Both the position numbers and the translations under genes were made by a program. Positions 1 to 11,559 of a stretch of DNA of 64,000 nt are shown piece after piece. Numbering within the stretch: position 1 is the stretch's first letter; each line of letters begins with the position of its first letter. The notes below the pieces were generated by a model. It had not been told where the DNA came from. It saw only the letters and a list, made by a program, of their open reading frames with translations, and ran no database searches. This DNA is from Hofstenia miamia (Eukaryota; Xenacoelomorpha; Acoela). The DNA is taken from contig SCFE01000019.1 in assembly GCA_004352715.1 (NCBI GenBank), positions 382,264 through 446,263 of the forward strand, given 5' to 3'.

Positions 1-655
1 TTTGTTGGAACAGATCTATTGCTATAATATTGTCTATCATGATTCCATATATCTGCGCCCAATAATTGATTTGTAAGTCGAAGCGAATTAGTTTGGAGAT
101 TGTGAACTCTTTCTTCTCCCATGGGAAGAAGTTTTCTGTTCGTAGTACCATATCTTTTAGATATTTTGGTAATTCCTCCAGGTTTTCTCTCATTACTATG
201 ATGACTATTCTTATCTGTTGTACTCTTGCCATTCATACTGTTTGATCAATCTGTTTTTGTAAGTGCTTGTTGTATTCCTTTTCTTTTAACACATGTATGA
301 TTGTTAAGTTTTCTTCGTCTAGATTTATCTCCGGAATCTTTGCTATCTGTTCCTTGTATGCCATGAGTGCTTGTGCCATTTCCAGTGTAAAGTCTTCGTT
401 GAATGTTATGTGAATCATGCTTCTCATATATGGCCTATCAATTGTTTCGTTTAACTCCTGTGGATAACTGATCAATATGTTAACTTTGGGCCGATTGTCT
501 GCATCTAGTAGAATTGGCAGATTGCTTCCTTCCATTTTGGCGGTTTTCCTGATTAATGTTTTAGTTTCTGGAGATAATTTCTCAAATGCATTATGCCGAA
601 TTTTTGTAGTTGCCATGAAATAGGGGTGCAACATTTCCCTGTCGATTTTGGACAT
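1..655 (-). pseudogene. Gypsy post-integrase ORF3, N-terminal segment (copy A)
   Basis: Reading leftward from 655 there is an open 140-codon stretch, a TGA at 232-230, then the same frame stays open to the window edge. The protein matches two other places in this window: 11,985-12,460 (E1) and 18,914-19,700 (E2). Shared landmarks are a start LHxYF, then NLPIL or LIPF, then P-Y-x-R/Q-S and T-I/M-F-N-E-D. After the TGA the homology continues (RIVIIVMRENLEELP against KICLVMFLKEEYQDTIP in E2), so the TGA interrupts one longer protein; the aligned codon in E2 is CAA. The Met at 655 follows an in-frame TGA directly, and a Met at the same place in E1 supports it as the start. CpG is abundant, so the copy is young. 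The function is unknown; it runs off the left edge. Confidence 0.7.
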
Positions 656-808
656 TCACTTTTCTCTCTCTCTAGATCTTACTGTACACTCTGATGTTGT
701 TTCTGAGGAGGCGTCTATTTGCCTCATCCATAAAGGTAATCTGCTGGTGCTCGGTTCACAGTCCATAGGCTGTGAACCTGTGCCACTGGTGTCAACTGAG
801 TTGCCCTT
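656..808 (-). other. Sequence upstream of ORF3 copy A
   Basis: On the minus strand this is open in the ORF3 frame until a TGA immediately before the ORF3 Met. It reads as a Ser/Thr-rich, low-complexity peptide and may be the tail of the integrase-ORF3 linker. It contains a perfect 9-bp inverted repeat (753-761 and 770-778) with an 8-nt loop. It ends at a 1000-N gap. Confidence 0.35.
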
Positions 809-1808
809 NNNNNNNNNNNNNNNNNNNNNNNNNNNNNNNNNNNNNNNNNNNNNNNNNNNNNNNNNNNNNNNNNNNNNNNNNNNNNNNNNNNNNNNNNNNN
901 NNNNNNNNNNNNNNNNNNNNNNNNNNNNNNNNNNNNNNNNNNNNNNNNNNNNNNNNNNNNNNNNNNNNNNNNNNNNNNNNNNNNNNNNNNNNNNNNNNNN
1001 NNNNNNNNNNNNNNNNNNNNNNNNNNNNNNNNNNNNNNNNNNNNNNNNNNNNNNNNNNNNNNNNNNNNNNNNNNNNNNNNNNNNNNNNNNNNNNNNNNNN
1101 NNNNNNNNNNNNNNNNNNNNNNNNNNNNNNNNNNNNNNNNNNNNNNNNNNNNNNNNNNNNNNNNNNNNNNNNNNNNNNNNNNNNNNNNNNNNNNNNNNNN
1201 NNNNNNNNNNNNNNNNNNNNNNNNNNNNNNNNNNNNNNNNNNNNNNNNNNNNNNNNNNNNNNNNNNNNNNNNNNNNNNNNNNNNNNNNNNNNNNNNNNNN
1301 NNNNNNNNNNNNNNNNNNNNNNNNNNNNNNNNNNNNNNNNNNNNNNNNNNNNNNNNNNNNNNNNNNNNNNNNNNNNNNNNNNNNNNNNNNNNNNNNNNNN
1401 NNNNNNNNNNNNNNNNNNNNNNNNNNNNNNNNNNNNNNNNNNNNNNNNNNNNNNNNNNNNNNNNNNNNNNNNNNNNNNNNNNNNNNNNNNNNNNNNNNNN
1501 NNNNNNNNNNNNNNNNNNNNNNNNNNNNNNNNNNNNNNNNNNNNNNNNNNNNNNNNNNNNNNNNNNNNNNNNNNNNNNNNNNNNNNNNNNNNNNNNNNNN
1601 NNNNNNNNNNNNNNNNNNNNNNNNNNNNNNNNNNNNNNNNNNNNNNNNNNNNNNNNNNNNNNNNNNNNNNNNNNNNNNNNNNNNNNNNNNNNNNNNNNNN
1701 NNNNNNNNNNNNNNNNNNNNNNNNNNNNNNNNNNNNNNNNNNNNNNNNNNNNNNNNNNNNNNNNNNNNNNNNNNNNNNNNNNNNNNNNNNNNNNNNNNNN
1801 NNNNNNNN
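809..1808. other. Assembly gap (1000 N)
   Basis: Exactly 1000 N, so a nominal length. ORF3 sequence lies on opposite strands on the two sides (minus on the left, plus on the right), so the real intervening sequence is unknown. Confidence 0.98.
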
Positions 1809-2320
1809 ATGACGCAATGCCAGGAGCATTTGGAAGAAATTCAGAACATTTGGGTGAACATGAAGTTGCAGAAGAAAATAGATGAATCATGGCCCGAAAT
1901 CAAAATAGAGGCACCAGCACGTAAATACCACAAGACAGTGGAAACTGTATTGTCTGAGATTAATCAAGCATACGAGCTCAACACAAAGAAAGATTTCCGT
2001 AAATTCATACTGGAGGAAAAGAACGCGCCAGAGATCAGATACAGGACATCAACGTGGCTCTTAGTGATACTGCTCACAGAAGAGAAGGATCTCCGATTAC
2101 ACATAACAAGGAGCCACAGAATAAAGCTCACGAAGGCTAAAAAGTTCGAAATTGCTTTATCACAAATGAATACACAGACAAAAAATTGGATTTTGAAAGG
2201 ACATGTTGAAAAGATTGAATCGCCGGATAAAAACGAGAAACCACTGCAGACAATGGAAAAACTCCTAGGCAGGTTGATATCAAAGCATCACCCGATGGGA
2301 AGAATGTCAATAGTAGAACT
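1809..2320 (+). pseudogene. Gypsy ORF3, middle segment (copy B)
   Basis: Open for about 170 codons from the gap to a single N at 2321. The protein matches the E2 ORF3 at 19,695-20,200 (LEEIQNIW against LQEIDEVW; KYHKTVETVL against QYHRSVERTL). Its end, EKLLGRLISKHHPMGR, overlaps the start of copy C (EKLISRLITKHHPMGR, about 29,280). Copies A, B and C together therefore tile one long protein. The sequence is Lys/Glu-rich and mostly helical in character, with no membrane segment. CpG is frequent. At 2321 the sequence jumps to integrase, which should precede ORF3, so the N is an artificial join or a rearrangement. Confidence 0.7.
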
Positions 2321-2321
2321 N

Positions 2322-3024
2322 ACTATCAAAACTAACAGCAAGCTACTTTGAATGCTACAAGTGGAAAACAAACCAAAATGGGCTACTGTATGTTGAAGGA
2401 TAAAACAATCAGATTGTGATACCAGAGTATTTCAAAAATGATCTTATATGGCGGATACATGAAAAAGGCCACCTAGGAATAACGCAAATGGAGAAAACGT
2501 TTAATGGGCGATTTATAACAACAGCAGTAAGAAAAGTAATCAAAGACATCATTAACAAATGCACTACATGTTTGTTACATAATAGCCAATGATTCCCAAC
2601 ACAAAGAGCACCACTGGAAAAAATAATCGCCACACAACTGAACGAAATAGTTCACATCAACTTGGAACAACTATCAAAAGATAATGAGGGGTATCAATTC
2701 CTATTAGTAATGGTGGATAACTTTACGAAATACGCAAGGATGATCCCAATGAAGAACACAACTGCAGAAACCACAGTGGAAATAGTAATGAAGGAGTGGA
2801 TATTGCGATTCAGGCCAATGGAAACGATCATATCAGATAAGGGACCACAATTCAAGAGCAGCTTATTTCAGGAAATGGCAAAGATGCTAGAGATAGTTAG
2901 TGAAAGAACTACAGCATACCACCCGCAGGCGAATGGTGTGGTAGAAAGACTAAACAGAACTCTTATAAAATAATAAGAGTAACAACAACGAGGATTGGCG
3001 GAAATAGATGGAGAGAGGTGATCA
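2322..3024 (+). pseudogene. Gypsy integrase fragment
   Basis: The segment begins with the HHCC zinc-binding region (HEKGH, then KCTTC) and runs into the catalytic core. An in-frame TAA near 2381 and a TGA near 2590 break the N-terminal part; the core is open from 2662. The second catalytic Asp is in SDKGPQF and the Glu is in VVERLN, but the first catalytic Asp reads as Asn (HINLEQL, where E2 has HMDIEKL), so this copy should be inactive. A TAA near 2970 and the gap at 3025 end it. It is closest to E1 (10,440-10,800), with which it shares long runs of residues. Confidence 0.8.
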
Positions 3025-4024
3025 NNNNNNNNNNNNNNNNNNNNNNNNNNNNNNNNNNNNNNNNNNNNNNNNNNNNNNNNNNNNNNNNNNNNNNNNNNNN
3101 NNNNNNNNNNNNNNNNNNNNNNNNNNNNNNNNNNNNNNNNNNNNNNNNNNNNNNNNNNNNNNNNNNNNNNNNNNNNNNNNNNNNNNNNNNNNNNNNNNNN
3201 NNNNNNNNNNNNNNNNNNNNNNNNNNNNNNNNNNNNNNNNNNNNNNNNNNNNNNNNNNNNNNNNNNNNNNNNNNNNNNNNNNNNNNNNNNNNNNNNNNNN
3301 NNNNNNNNNNNNNNNNNNNNNNNNNNNNNNNNNNNNNNNNNNNNNNNNNNNNNNNNNNNNNNNNNNNNNNNNNNNNNNNNNNNNNNNNNNNNNNNNNNNN
3401 NNNNNNNNNNNNNNNNNNNNNNNNNNNNNNNNNNNNNNNNNNNNNNNNNNNNNNNNNNNNNNNNNNNNNNNNNNNNNNNNNNNNNNNNNNNNNNNNNNNN
3501 NNNNNNNNNNNNNNNNNNNNNNNNNNNNNNNNNNNNNNNNNNNNNNNNNNNNNNNNNNNNNNNNNNNNNNNNNNNNNNNNNNNNNNNNNNNNNNNNNNNN
3601 NNNNNNNNNNNNNNNNNNNNNNNNNNNNNNNNNNNNNNNNNNNNNNNNNNNNNNNNNNNNNNNNNNNNNNNNNNNNNNNNNNNNNNNNNNNNNNNNNNNN
3701 NNNNNNNNNNNNNNNNNNNNNNNNNNNNNNNNNNNNNNNNNNNNNNNNNNNNNNNNNNNNNNNNNNNNNNNNNNNNNNNNNNNNNNNNNNNNNNNNNNNN
3801 NNNNNNNNNNNNNNNNNNNNNNNNNNNNNNNNNNNNNNNNNNNNNNNNNNNNNNNNNNNNNNNNNNNNNNNNNNNNNNNNNNNNNNNNNNNNNNNNNNNN
3901 NNNNNNNNNNNNNNNNNNNNNNNNNNNNNNNNNNNNNNNNNNNNNNNNNNNNNNNNNNNNNNNNNNNNNNNNNNNNNNNNNNNNNNNNNNNNNNNNNNNN
4001 NNNNNNNNNNNNNNNNNNNNNNNN
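3025..4024. other. Assembly gap (1000 N)
   Basis: Exactly 1000 N, a nominal gap inside the integrase region of a Gypsy element. Confidence 0.98.
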
Positions 4025-4105
4025 CTGGAGTTCACTTTTTGTTTTTAATTAAATCTGTCAAGTTCTGCTATGATGATTACAGTCTGCATTCTGAACATAT
4101 ATATA

Positions 4106-4133
4106 TGTTTACTACTACTACTAATACTACTAT
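4106..4133. repeat. (ACT)n microsatellite
   Basis: An imperfect run of ACT units directly before the LTR that starts at 4134. The preceding bases from 4025 are unremarkable AT-rich sequence. Confidence 0.8.
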
Positions 4134-5285
4134 TGTAGCATCACCCAAAAGGAATAAGCTGCAAACAAGAGATTAGCATTTAATGATTAACAGTGATTAA
4201 ATATAATCAGAAATATGATTGTAAAATTTAGTTAATTATCTTATTCATTTTGTAAGATGCAACCAAGTTACAATATTGTACATTTTGAGAAAAATACCAG
4301 AGCTGATTAAGTATTATTTGACAAATTGTAACAAGTGAAATTACGCTTACATAAGAACAGCCATATTGGCAGAAGATTAATTCAAAATTCAAAATCAGCA
4401 GGTACTTTAAAACTTTTTAAATAAATAGCTTAGAATTTAAGAGAAATTTGATGAACAATAAATTCTTTGGAGTTTATTTTATTTTCATTCTTCATTTATC
4501 TGGTTTGATATTTAATAAAATGTTCAGCTAAGCAAGTTGTGTCAAGTAGTGGCTGGATTCCATTAGGGGGAACGATTTGAAGGGTCCTTGTGCCAGTCAT
4601 GAAACAGCACTTATGTTACTCATAGAAGTTTTTTGATTCTTGCTTAGTCTGACTATCAATCTATACATGGACATTTTAATAGATGCTTGAAATGGCTGGA
4701 TAGCCAAACCCTAGGGATATATATCTATTATTAATAGTAGACTTGACTATAATCAACTGAATAAATGACTTTACATGTATTGCTATTAAATGTAAGTATA
4801 GGAAACTGCAACATATTAATTAATTTCTAAAGCCAGTAATTTTATGGTAATGGCTACTTTAATATTAAATAACTGCAGTTAGTGTCAACACCCAGTTGCT
4901 TTACTTATTCAATCCAACAAACACTTTACAAAATTGAGTTTAAGTCAGTTACATCTTGATGCAAGTACATGCACTGAGCTAATGTAGGGTACACATAATT
5001 AATTCCCATTGAGCTGAGATGGTGCAGTGGACTTGGTCAATTGTTCATGAAGGAGGAGAACTGTGGTGTGGAGATCAGCTTCAGGCAGTAGCCCACAGAT
5101 GATTCAATGAGGAAACGTCACACGGCTTCGTCACCTAAACAATGATGATTAGTACTCTTTCAAAACTCTGAAACAAACTCAAAGGAAAAGGAAAAAGGAA
5201 GCAACAGAGCAGTGAACGAAAACTCAAAGTCAGCAAAGGCAGAAAATCTTAACCGCAACAAGTGCAAACTGGACTCTTGAATTGT
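4134..5285 (+). repeat. LTR of the TGTAGCATCA family, long form
   Basis: It starts with TGTAGCATCA, the same terminus seen at 5558, 27,957, 31,075 and (inverted) at 8066 and 27,516. It is collinear with the inverted copies at 6,772-8,066 and 26,192-27,516, including the block CAGCCATATTGGCAG near 4,357 and the block ending GTCACCTAAACA near 5,144. The right end is uncertain: beyond about 5,145 similarity to the other long LTRs fades, and I cannot find the usual terminal GATGTTACA. It carries no open frame. It is probably the 5' LTR of the element whose gag relic follows. Confidence 0.65.
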
Positions 5286-5557
5286 AACCACACTGGAAAG
5301 CCACTACAACATCAAGAAATAATGACGAACAACAAAAGTAACAAAAGAGGAAGTACAAAGAAAGCAATACCAAAAACTAACACCCCCATGATGACATGAT
5401 CATCATCATACCCAAGGATTATGGAAATTTTGAGAAAAAATAACAAAACCGAAAAACTCTTGTGAGAAGAAATGGGTTTACTAACAAAGAGAATAGAAGA
5501 CATTGAGCTAGTGAGTGTGGAAACAATTAGAAATATCCAAGTTGATATGGATACCAG
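5286..5557 (+). pseudogene. Possible gag N-terminal relic
   Basis: Between two LTRs there is a Lys/Asn/Glu-rich reading frame beginning at an ATG near 5,321 and interrupted by TGA twice (near 5,396 and 5,466). It ends where the next LTR starts at 5558. Position (after an LTR, before any pol) and composition suggest gag or a leader, but there is no diagnostic motif. Confidence 0.35.
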
Positions 5558-5771
5558 TGTAGCATCATCCCAAAATAATAGCTGCAACAAAAGAAGAATT
5601 AACGTCGAATGATTATAGTGATTAAATACAATCAAAAATATTAGTATAAAATTTAGTTATGATTCTATTCATTTTGTAAAGATGCAACTAAGCTACAATA
5701 TTGTGCAAATTAAGAGAAACTTGTTAGCTGATCAAGTAACATTTGACAAATTGCTAGAAGCAAAATAATGT
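5558..5771 (+). repeat. LTR of the TGTAGCATCA family, 5' part
   Basis: It starts with TGTAGCATCATCC and matches the first 210 bp of the LTRs at 4134 and (inverted) 26,192-27,516. It is cut by the 1000-N gap at 5772. It appears inserted into, or to terminate, the gag-like relic on its left. Confidence 0.75.
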
Positions 5772-6771
5772 NNNNNNNNNNNNNNNNNNNNNNNNNNNNN
5801 NNNNNNNNNNNNNNNNNNNNNNNNNNNNNNNNNNNNNNNNNNNNNNNNNNNNNNNNNNNNNNNNNNNNNNNNNNNNNNNNNNNNNNNNNNNNNNNNNNNN
5901 NNNNNNNNNNNNNNNNNNNNNNNNNNNNNNNNNNNNNNNNNNNNNNNNNNNNNNNNNNNNNNNNNNNNNNNNNNNNNNNNNNNNNNNNNNNNNNNNNNNN
6001 NNNNNNNNNNNNNNNNNNNNNNNNNNNNNNNNNNNNNNNNNNNNNNNNNNNNNNNNNNNNNNNNNNNNNNNNNNNNNNNNNNNNNNNNNNNNNNNNNNNN
6101 NNNNNNNNNNNNNNNNNNNNNNNNNNNNNNNNNNNNNNNNNNNNNNNNNNNNNNNNNNNNNNNNNNNNNNNNNNNNNNNNNNNNNNNNNNNNNNNNNNNN
6201 NNNNNNNNNNNNNNNNNNNNNNNNNNNNNNNNNNNNNNNNNNNNNNNNNNNNNNNNNNNNNNNNNNNNNNNNNNNNNNNNNNNNNNNNNNNNNNNNNNNN
6301 NNNNNNNNNNNNNNNNNNNNNNNNNNNNNNNNNNNNNNNNNNNNNNNNNNNNNNNNNNNNNNNNNNNNNNNNNNNNNNNNNNNNNNNNNNNNNNNNNNNN
6401 NNNNNNNNNNNNNNNNNNNNNNNNNNNNNNNNNNNNNNNNNNNNNNNNNNNNNNNNNNNNNNNNNNNNNNNNNNNNNNNNNNNNNNNNNNNNNNNNNNNN
6501 NNNNNNNNNNNNNNNNNNNNNNNNNNNNNNNNNNNNNNNNNNNNNNNNNNNNNNNNNNNNNNNNNNNNNNNNNNNNNNNNNNNNNNNNNNNNNNNNNNNN
6601 NNNNNNNNNNNNNNNNNNNNNNNNNNNNNNNNNNNNNNNNNNNNNNNNNNNNNNNNNNNNNNNNNNNNNNNNNNNNNNNNNNNNNNNNNNNNNNNNNNNN
6701 NNNNNNNNNNNNNNNNNNNNNNNNNNNNNNNNNNNNNNNNNNNNNNNNNNNNNNNNNNNNNNNNNNNNNNN
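5772..6771. other. Assembly gap (1000 N)
   Basis: Exactly 1000 N. LTRs of one family lie on its two sides in opposite orientation, so the gap probably reflects an unresolved inverted repeat. Confidence 0.98.
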
Positions 6772-8066
6772 GTTTGGGTGACGAAGCCATGTGACGTTTC
6801 CTCATTGAATCATCTGTGGGCTACTGCTCGAAGCTGATCTCCACACCACAGTTCTCCTCCTTCATGAACGATTGACCAAGTCCACTGCGCCATCTCAGCT
6901 CAATGGGAATTAATTATGTGTAGCCTACATTAGCTCAGTGGATGTACTCACGTCAAGATGTAACTGACTTATGCTCAATTTTGTAAAGTGTTTGTTGGAT
7001 TGAATAAGTAAAGCAACTGAGTGTTGACACTAACTGCAGTTATTTAATATTAAAGTAGCCATTACCGTAAAATTACTGGCTTTAGAAATTAATTAATATG
7101 TTGCAGTTTCCTATACTTACATTTAATAGCAATACATGTAAAGCCATTTATTCATTTGATTATAGTCAAGCCTCCTACTGTTAATAATAGATATANNNNN
7201 NNNNNNNNNNNNNNNNACCTCTCATTTCCCCAGTGCATGTACTCACGTCAAAATGTAAATGACTTAAAATCAATTTTGTAAAGTGTTTGTTGATTTGATC
7301 AAATAAAGCAACCGGGATTGACACTAACTGCGTTCAAATATTATTAATGTAGCCATTACCGTAAACTTATTGGCTTAGTAATCTAATTAATAAGATTGCA
7401 GTTTCCTAAACTTACATTTAATAACAATACATGTAAAGTCATTTATTCAGTCAATAATAGTCAAGTCTCCTACTATTAATAATAGATATATATATTCCTA
7501 GGGTTTGGCTATCCAGCCATTTCAAGCATCTATTAAAATGTACATGTATAGATCAATAGTCAGACTAAGCAAGAATCGAAAAACTCCTATCTGTAACATA
7601 AGTGCTGTTTCATGACTGGTACAAGGACCCTTTGAATCCCTCCCATGATGGATTCCAGCCACTACTCGACACAACTTGCTTAGCCAAACATTTTATTAAA
7701 TATCAAATTAGATAAATGAAGAATGAAAATAAAATAAACTCTGAAGAATTTATTGTTCATCAATTTTCCTCTAAATTCTAAGCTATTTATTTAAAAAGTT
7801 TTAAGTACCTGCCAATTTTGAAATTTGAATTAATCTTCTGCCAATATGGCTGTTCTTACATAAGCATAATTTTGCTTGTTACAATTTGTCAAAAAATACT
7901 TAATCAGCTCCAGTATTTTCTCAGAATGTACAATATTGTAACTTGGTTGCATTTTACAAAATGAATAAGATAATTAACTAAATTTTTACAATCATATTTC
8001 TGATCACTATTAATCATTCAATGCTAATCTCTTGTTTGCAGCTTATTCCTTTTGGTTGATGCTACA
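6772..8066 (-). repeat. LTR of the TGTAGCATCA family, inverted
   Basis: This is the reverse complement of the long LTR at 4134-5145, ending at 8066 with ATGCTACA (the reversed TGTAGCAT terminus). It contains a 21-N gap (7196-7216). The sequence left of that gap (about 6,936-7,195) recurs, roughly 10 percent diverged, right of it (about 7,229-7,493), so two alleles or two repeat copies were joined. It truncates the 5' side of E1. Confidence 0.75.
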
Positions 8067-8145
8067 CAACTTCAGAAAACCTTGCACCAGTCATCATACT
8101 TAGTAATCTACACAATGTCAACACAATTACAGTTGTGATCAATAG

Positions 8146-8494
8146 AGTAATGATTAAAGCCACAATTGACACAGGTGCAGTAAAGTTGATTATAACAGAT
8201 TAAATCACAATGAATTTGGGATTTACAAGAGAGGAGTTATTAAATTTGCACAACAGGCTGATAAAAGCATTGGGTGAATACATTGATACAAAGGGAACAT
8301 TGGAAGCAGTAAGAATGGGGATAGTGAATAACACATTCAAACAATCATTAATCATAGTTGATACTCACAGAAATATGCTGCCATATGAAATCATATTGGG
8401 AGATGATTTTCTTTCCAAAAATAAATGCATAATAATCTTTGGATACAGGACAATAAGAGTCAAAGAGGAAGAAATTGAAATTGAAGAGGAACAA
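8146..8494 (+). pseudogene. E1 retroviral-type aspartic protease
   Basis: The catalytic motif reads ATIDTGA at about 8,161-8,181, and the C-terminal motif ILGDDFL is near 8,395, the usual DTGA and ILG/DxFL pair of a Gypsy protease. A TAA near 8,200 follows the active site; the rest (from 8,210) is open for 95 codons. The homologous protease in E2 (14,690-15,090) has TIDTGAS and ILGNNFL. E1 is nearly devoid of CpG: I find only two CG dinucleotides in 8,067-12,460. Confidence 0.75.
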
Positions 8495-8794
8495 TGAGAT
8501 GAAAACATGCTATTTGAATTACTGCAAGATATTAAATTGCAACCCTATCATTGGAAAATGCATGCAATTAAGTGTAAAAAAGAAATAACACAGAAGTTCT
8601 GATAAATGAACAAATGGGAATCAACATGAAAAGGATTTCAATGCCTTCAAGTATCTGTGTGATTAGAAAAGGAGAAAGAAAAATTCCAATATTAAATGCT
8701 ACAAACTGGAACATTAACATAAGTTGAACAAAAGTGAAAATCTATGGAAAATATGTGAAATCTAGCATAAGGATAATATGGAAACCAATGGAAG

Positions 8795-8985
8795 ACAATG
8801 GGGTTAGTAATCCACAATGCCAACTAAAGGGCATGTGGATGAAAGCTGAAGAGGAAAACAGAAAAATGAAAGAAGATGATGGAGTTAGTAATCCACAATG
8901 TCACCAAAAGGGCACATGGATGAAAGCACAAGAAACCATCAGGTTAGTAATCCACAATGTCAACTAAAGGGCACATTGATGAAAA
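8795..8985 (+). repeat. Coding-type tandem repeat between protease and RT (E1)
   Basis: Three imperfect copies of a unit with the core AGTAATCCACAATG, then CAACTAAAGGGCA, lie at about 8,802, 8,886 and 8,945. In frame the first two read SNPQCQLKG and SNPQCHQKG, each followed by a WMKA-like end. Similar peptides recur at 11,563-11,735. The function is unknown. Confidence 0.65.
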
Positions 8986-9079
8986 CTGAAGATGAAGAAA
9001 GAATACCAGAAATAATAGAAGAAGATTACAAACACTTAGAACAGAGTGAGAGAGAGGAACTAAGAAAACACAGTTGAAT

Positions 9080-9420
9080 CTTTAACTTTGGCAAAATAAG
9101 CATTTGACAAGTGATCAGTGAAACACATAAAATTGTAACAACCACAGATAAACCAATAAAGCTGCCTGGATAGAGAGTATCAGAAAAACTAAAAGATGAA
9201 TACAACAGAATACTAAATGAATTGATTGATAACAAGATAATCAGTCCAAGCAAAAGTCCATATGTGACACCAACAGTGTTTGGCAAGCAGGGAAAGAAAT
9301 ACAGACTGTGTATTGATTTTAGAAAATTGAATGAAGTAACAAAGAAAGACTCTTATCCACTACCTAGAATTGAGGATATGCTCTTTGAAGCAAGTAAAAA
9401 CAGCACCAGTAGAAAAAATC
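9080..9420 (+). pseudogene. E1 reverse transcriptase, N-terminal part only
   Basis: The frame contains IISPSKSPYVTP, then YRLCIDFRKLNEV and YPLPRIEDML, the fingers and first palm motifs of a Gypsy RT. After about 9,395 the sequence jumps straight to the connection and RNase H region. The rest of the palm, including the YxDD catalytic box, is therefore deleted. Comparison with E2 (15,600-16,400) shows the missing part clearly. Confidence 0.8.
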
Positions 9421-9429
9421 AGTACCATT

Positions 9430-9905
9430 CATATGGACCTGGGAGCAGCAGGAGGAATTAGACAAAATAAAGCAAGAACTATCCATATTGCCTCTGCTAA
9501 ATACACCAGATTATGTAAAGGAATTTATATTAGACTGTGATGAGAGTAAAGTGGTGATAGAAGCAACAATCAGTCAAATTAAAGATGGAAAAGAAGTGTC
9601 AATACAGTTCTTTAGTAGGAAATTGAAAGCAAGTGAAGAGAATTATGGATCTACAAAACTGGAGATGCTTGCACTAATAGAAAGTATAAAGAAATTTAGA
9701 CTCTTCTTGATTGGAAAAAATTTTTGAGTAAGAATAGATAATAGTGGCCTGGTGTGGCTAATAAAATTCTCTGGATATAAGTCATCAATAGTGTCATGTT
9801 GAATAGAAAACCTTAATGAATTCAATTTTACAATTGAGCACAGGAAAGGAAAACTACATAGCAATGCTGACTTTTGGACTTCATTGCCAGAGTACAAAAG
9901 AGACC
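9430..9905 (+). pseudogene. E1 RNase H domain
   Basis: The frame reads FILDCDES (first Asp), then FFSRKL, ENYGSTKLEMLALIES (Glu), VRIDNSG (Asp) and HSNADF (Asp), the standard order of a Gypsy RNase H. A TGA near 9,726 and another near 9,802 interrupt it. The domain follows the truncated RT and precedes the integrase. Confidence 0.8.
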
Positions 9906-10119
9906 TCAAGAAAAGGGAGGGTAACAAAACAGAGTTTTAAATTCATTCCACATAATGAATATGAGCAGCTACCTGAAATAAATGTTAATAAGAAGGAAGA
10001 AGCAATAACACTGATTATGATAAAAGAAGAAATAGCTGAAAAAGAGATAATAGAAAGACAAAACAAAGATCTGGTATTGAAAGAAATAAAAGACAAATTA
10101 GACAATCAAGAGAGCAAAA

Positions 10120-11240
10120 TGTCAAAAACTGTGAAAAGCTATTTCAATAGATACACATGGAAAACAAATGATAATAGATTACTATACATTACTGGAAAAA
10201 CTAATTGGATTTCAATACCCAAGTACTACAAGAGAGATATGATAAGAAGAATTTATGAGAAAGGACATTTTGGAATTATACAAACTGAGATGATACTCAA
10301 CTCAAAATATATCACAATTGGAGTGAAAAGGTAATAGAGAACATGATAAATAAATGCAGTACATGTCTTAAACAATATGCAACATTTCCTAGTACAAAGA
10401 GCACCACTGGAAAAAATAATAGCAATGAGACCAATTGAAATTGTAGAGATGTTATCAAGAGACAATGAGGGATATCAATATCTACTAGTGATGGTAGATA
10501 ATTTTACCAAAATACGCCAAAATGATTCCCATGAAAAGCACAACAGCCAAGGAAACAGTGAACATTATATTAAAAGAATGGATATTAAAGATAGGTTCAA
10601 TAGAAACAATAATCACAGATAAAGGACCTCAATTTGAGAGTGCACTGTTTCAGGAGCTCACCACATTACTTGAAATTGGCAGTGAAAGGACAACAGTATA
10701 TCATCTACAAGCCAATGGAGTGGTAGAAAGGTTAAATCAAACATTGATAAAATTAATAAGAGAAGCCACATTCAGAATAGGAGGAAATAGATGGAGAGAA
10801 GTCATACAGATGTTCAAGCACTTTTATAATACTTCAGTGTATTCAATGACTAAAGTAACCCTATTTAAAGTGATGTATGGGAAAGAGATGGCAACACTGT
10901 TATCAATGCAGTTTTCAAATTATTTGCAAAAGTTAAACAATCATTTCATAAAACAACTCAAACAACATATAATGGCAATTCATGAAATGATGTGTCATAA
11001 CATAAAAGTGTTGGCAACAAGACAAGAGCACAATTACAATAAAAAAATATACAGACACACACACAAAGTAGGTGATAAAGTCTATGCATTTACACCTCCT
11101 ATGAAATTGAACAACATTAATCAAGTATGAAAATTAAAAACTCTATGGTCAGGGCCATATGTGATTAAAAAGTACTAGATAATAATTAGTATATATTATG
11201 TAATGACAAGATTTTACATTTTCAAAATTTGAAAAAAGTG
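10120..11240 (+). pseudogene. E1 integrase with one frameshift
   Basis: The HHCC region is at 10,240-10,370 (YEKGHFG, then KCSTC), interrupted by a TAA near 10,333. The core starts at about 10,430 and shifts frame near 10,510, where an extra A splits the VDNFTK and MIP blocks. From 10,522 the core is open: TDKGPQF holds the second Asp and VVERLN the Glu. A TGA sits at NQV near 11,128, as in E2 at the same position; past it the GPY-type motif (WSGPY) is still readable. The C-terminal tail then degrades. Confidence 0.85.
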
Positions 11241-11559
11241 ATTTCAGACATTGAGGAAGCAACTCTAGATGAGAATGCAGAGTTTAAATTAATACATAAT
11301 GAGGGAGAAAATAGGTATGAAATGGATGAACTGGATAGCCTTCCAGAAGATGAATTTGAGGAATAGTTTCAACATGACATACAAGATGATGAATTACAAA
11401 TGAAAGTAATGCCTAGAAGGGCAGCAAAAAAATTATATAAATTATAACCCTGAAACATGGGATTTAAACCTAATAACTCAGTTTAGGAAAATCAAAGATG
11501 AAGAGGCAATCACCCAAACATGCAATGCCAATCCAATCCACAGAAGAGGAAAGAGATAA

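Noticed and set aside
753-778. Perfect 9-bp inverted repeat with an 8-nt loop
   Set aside because: Short, within ORF3-linker sequence, and not seen again; it may be chance.
648-2351. A 567-codon plus-strand frame spanning the first gap
   Set aside because: Most of it is N; only the part after 1,808 is real coding sequence (ORF3 copy B).
5312-5635. 107-codon hydrophobic frame on the minus strand
   Set aside because: It is the complement of the Lys/Asn-rich gag-like relic and crosses the LTR boundary at 5558.
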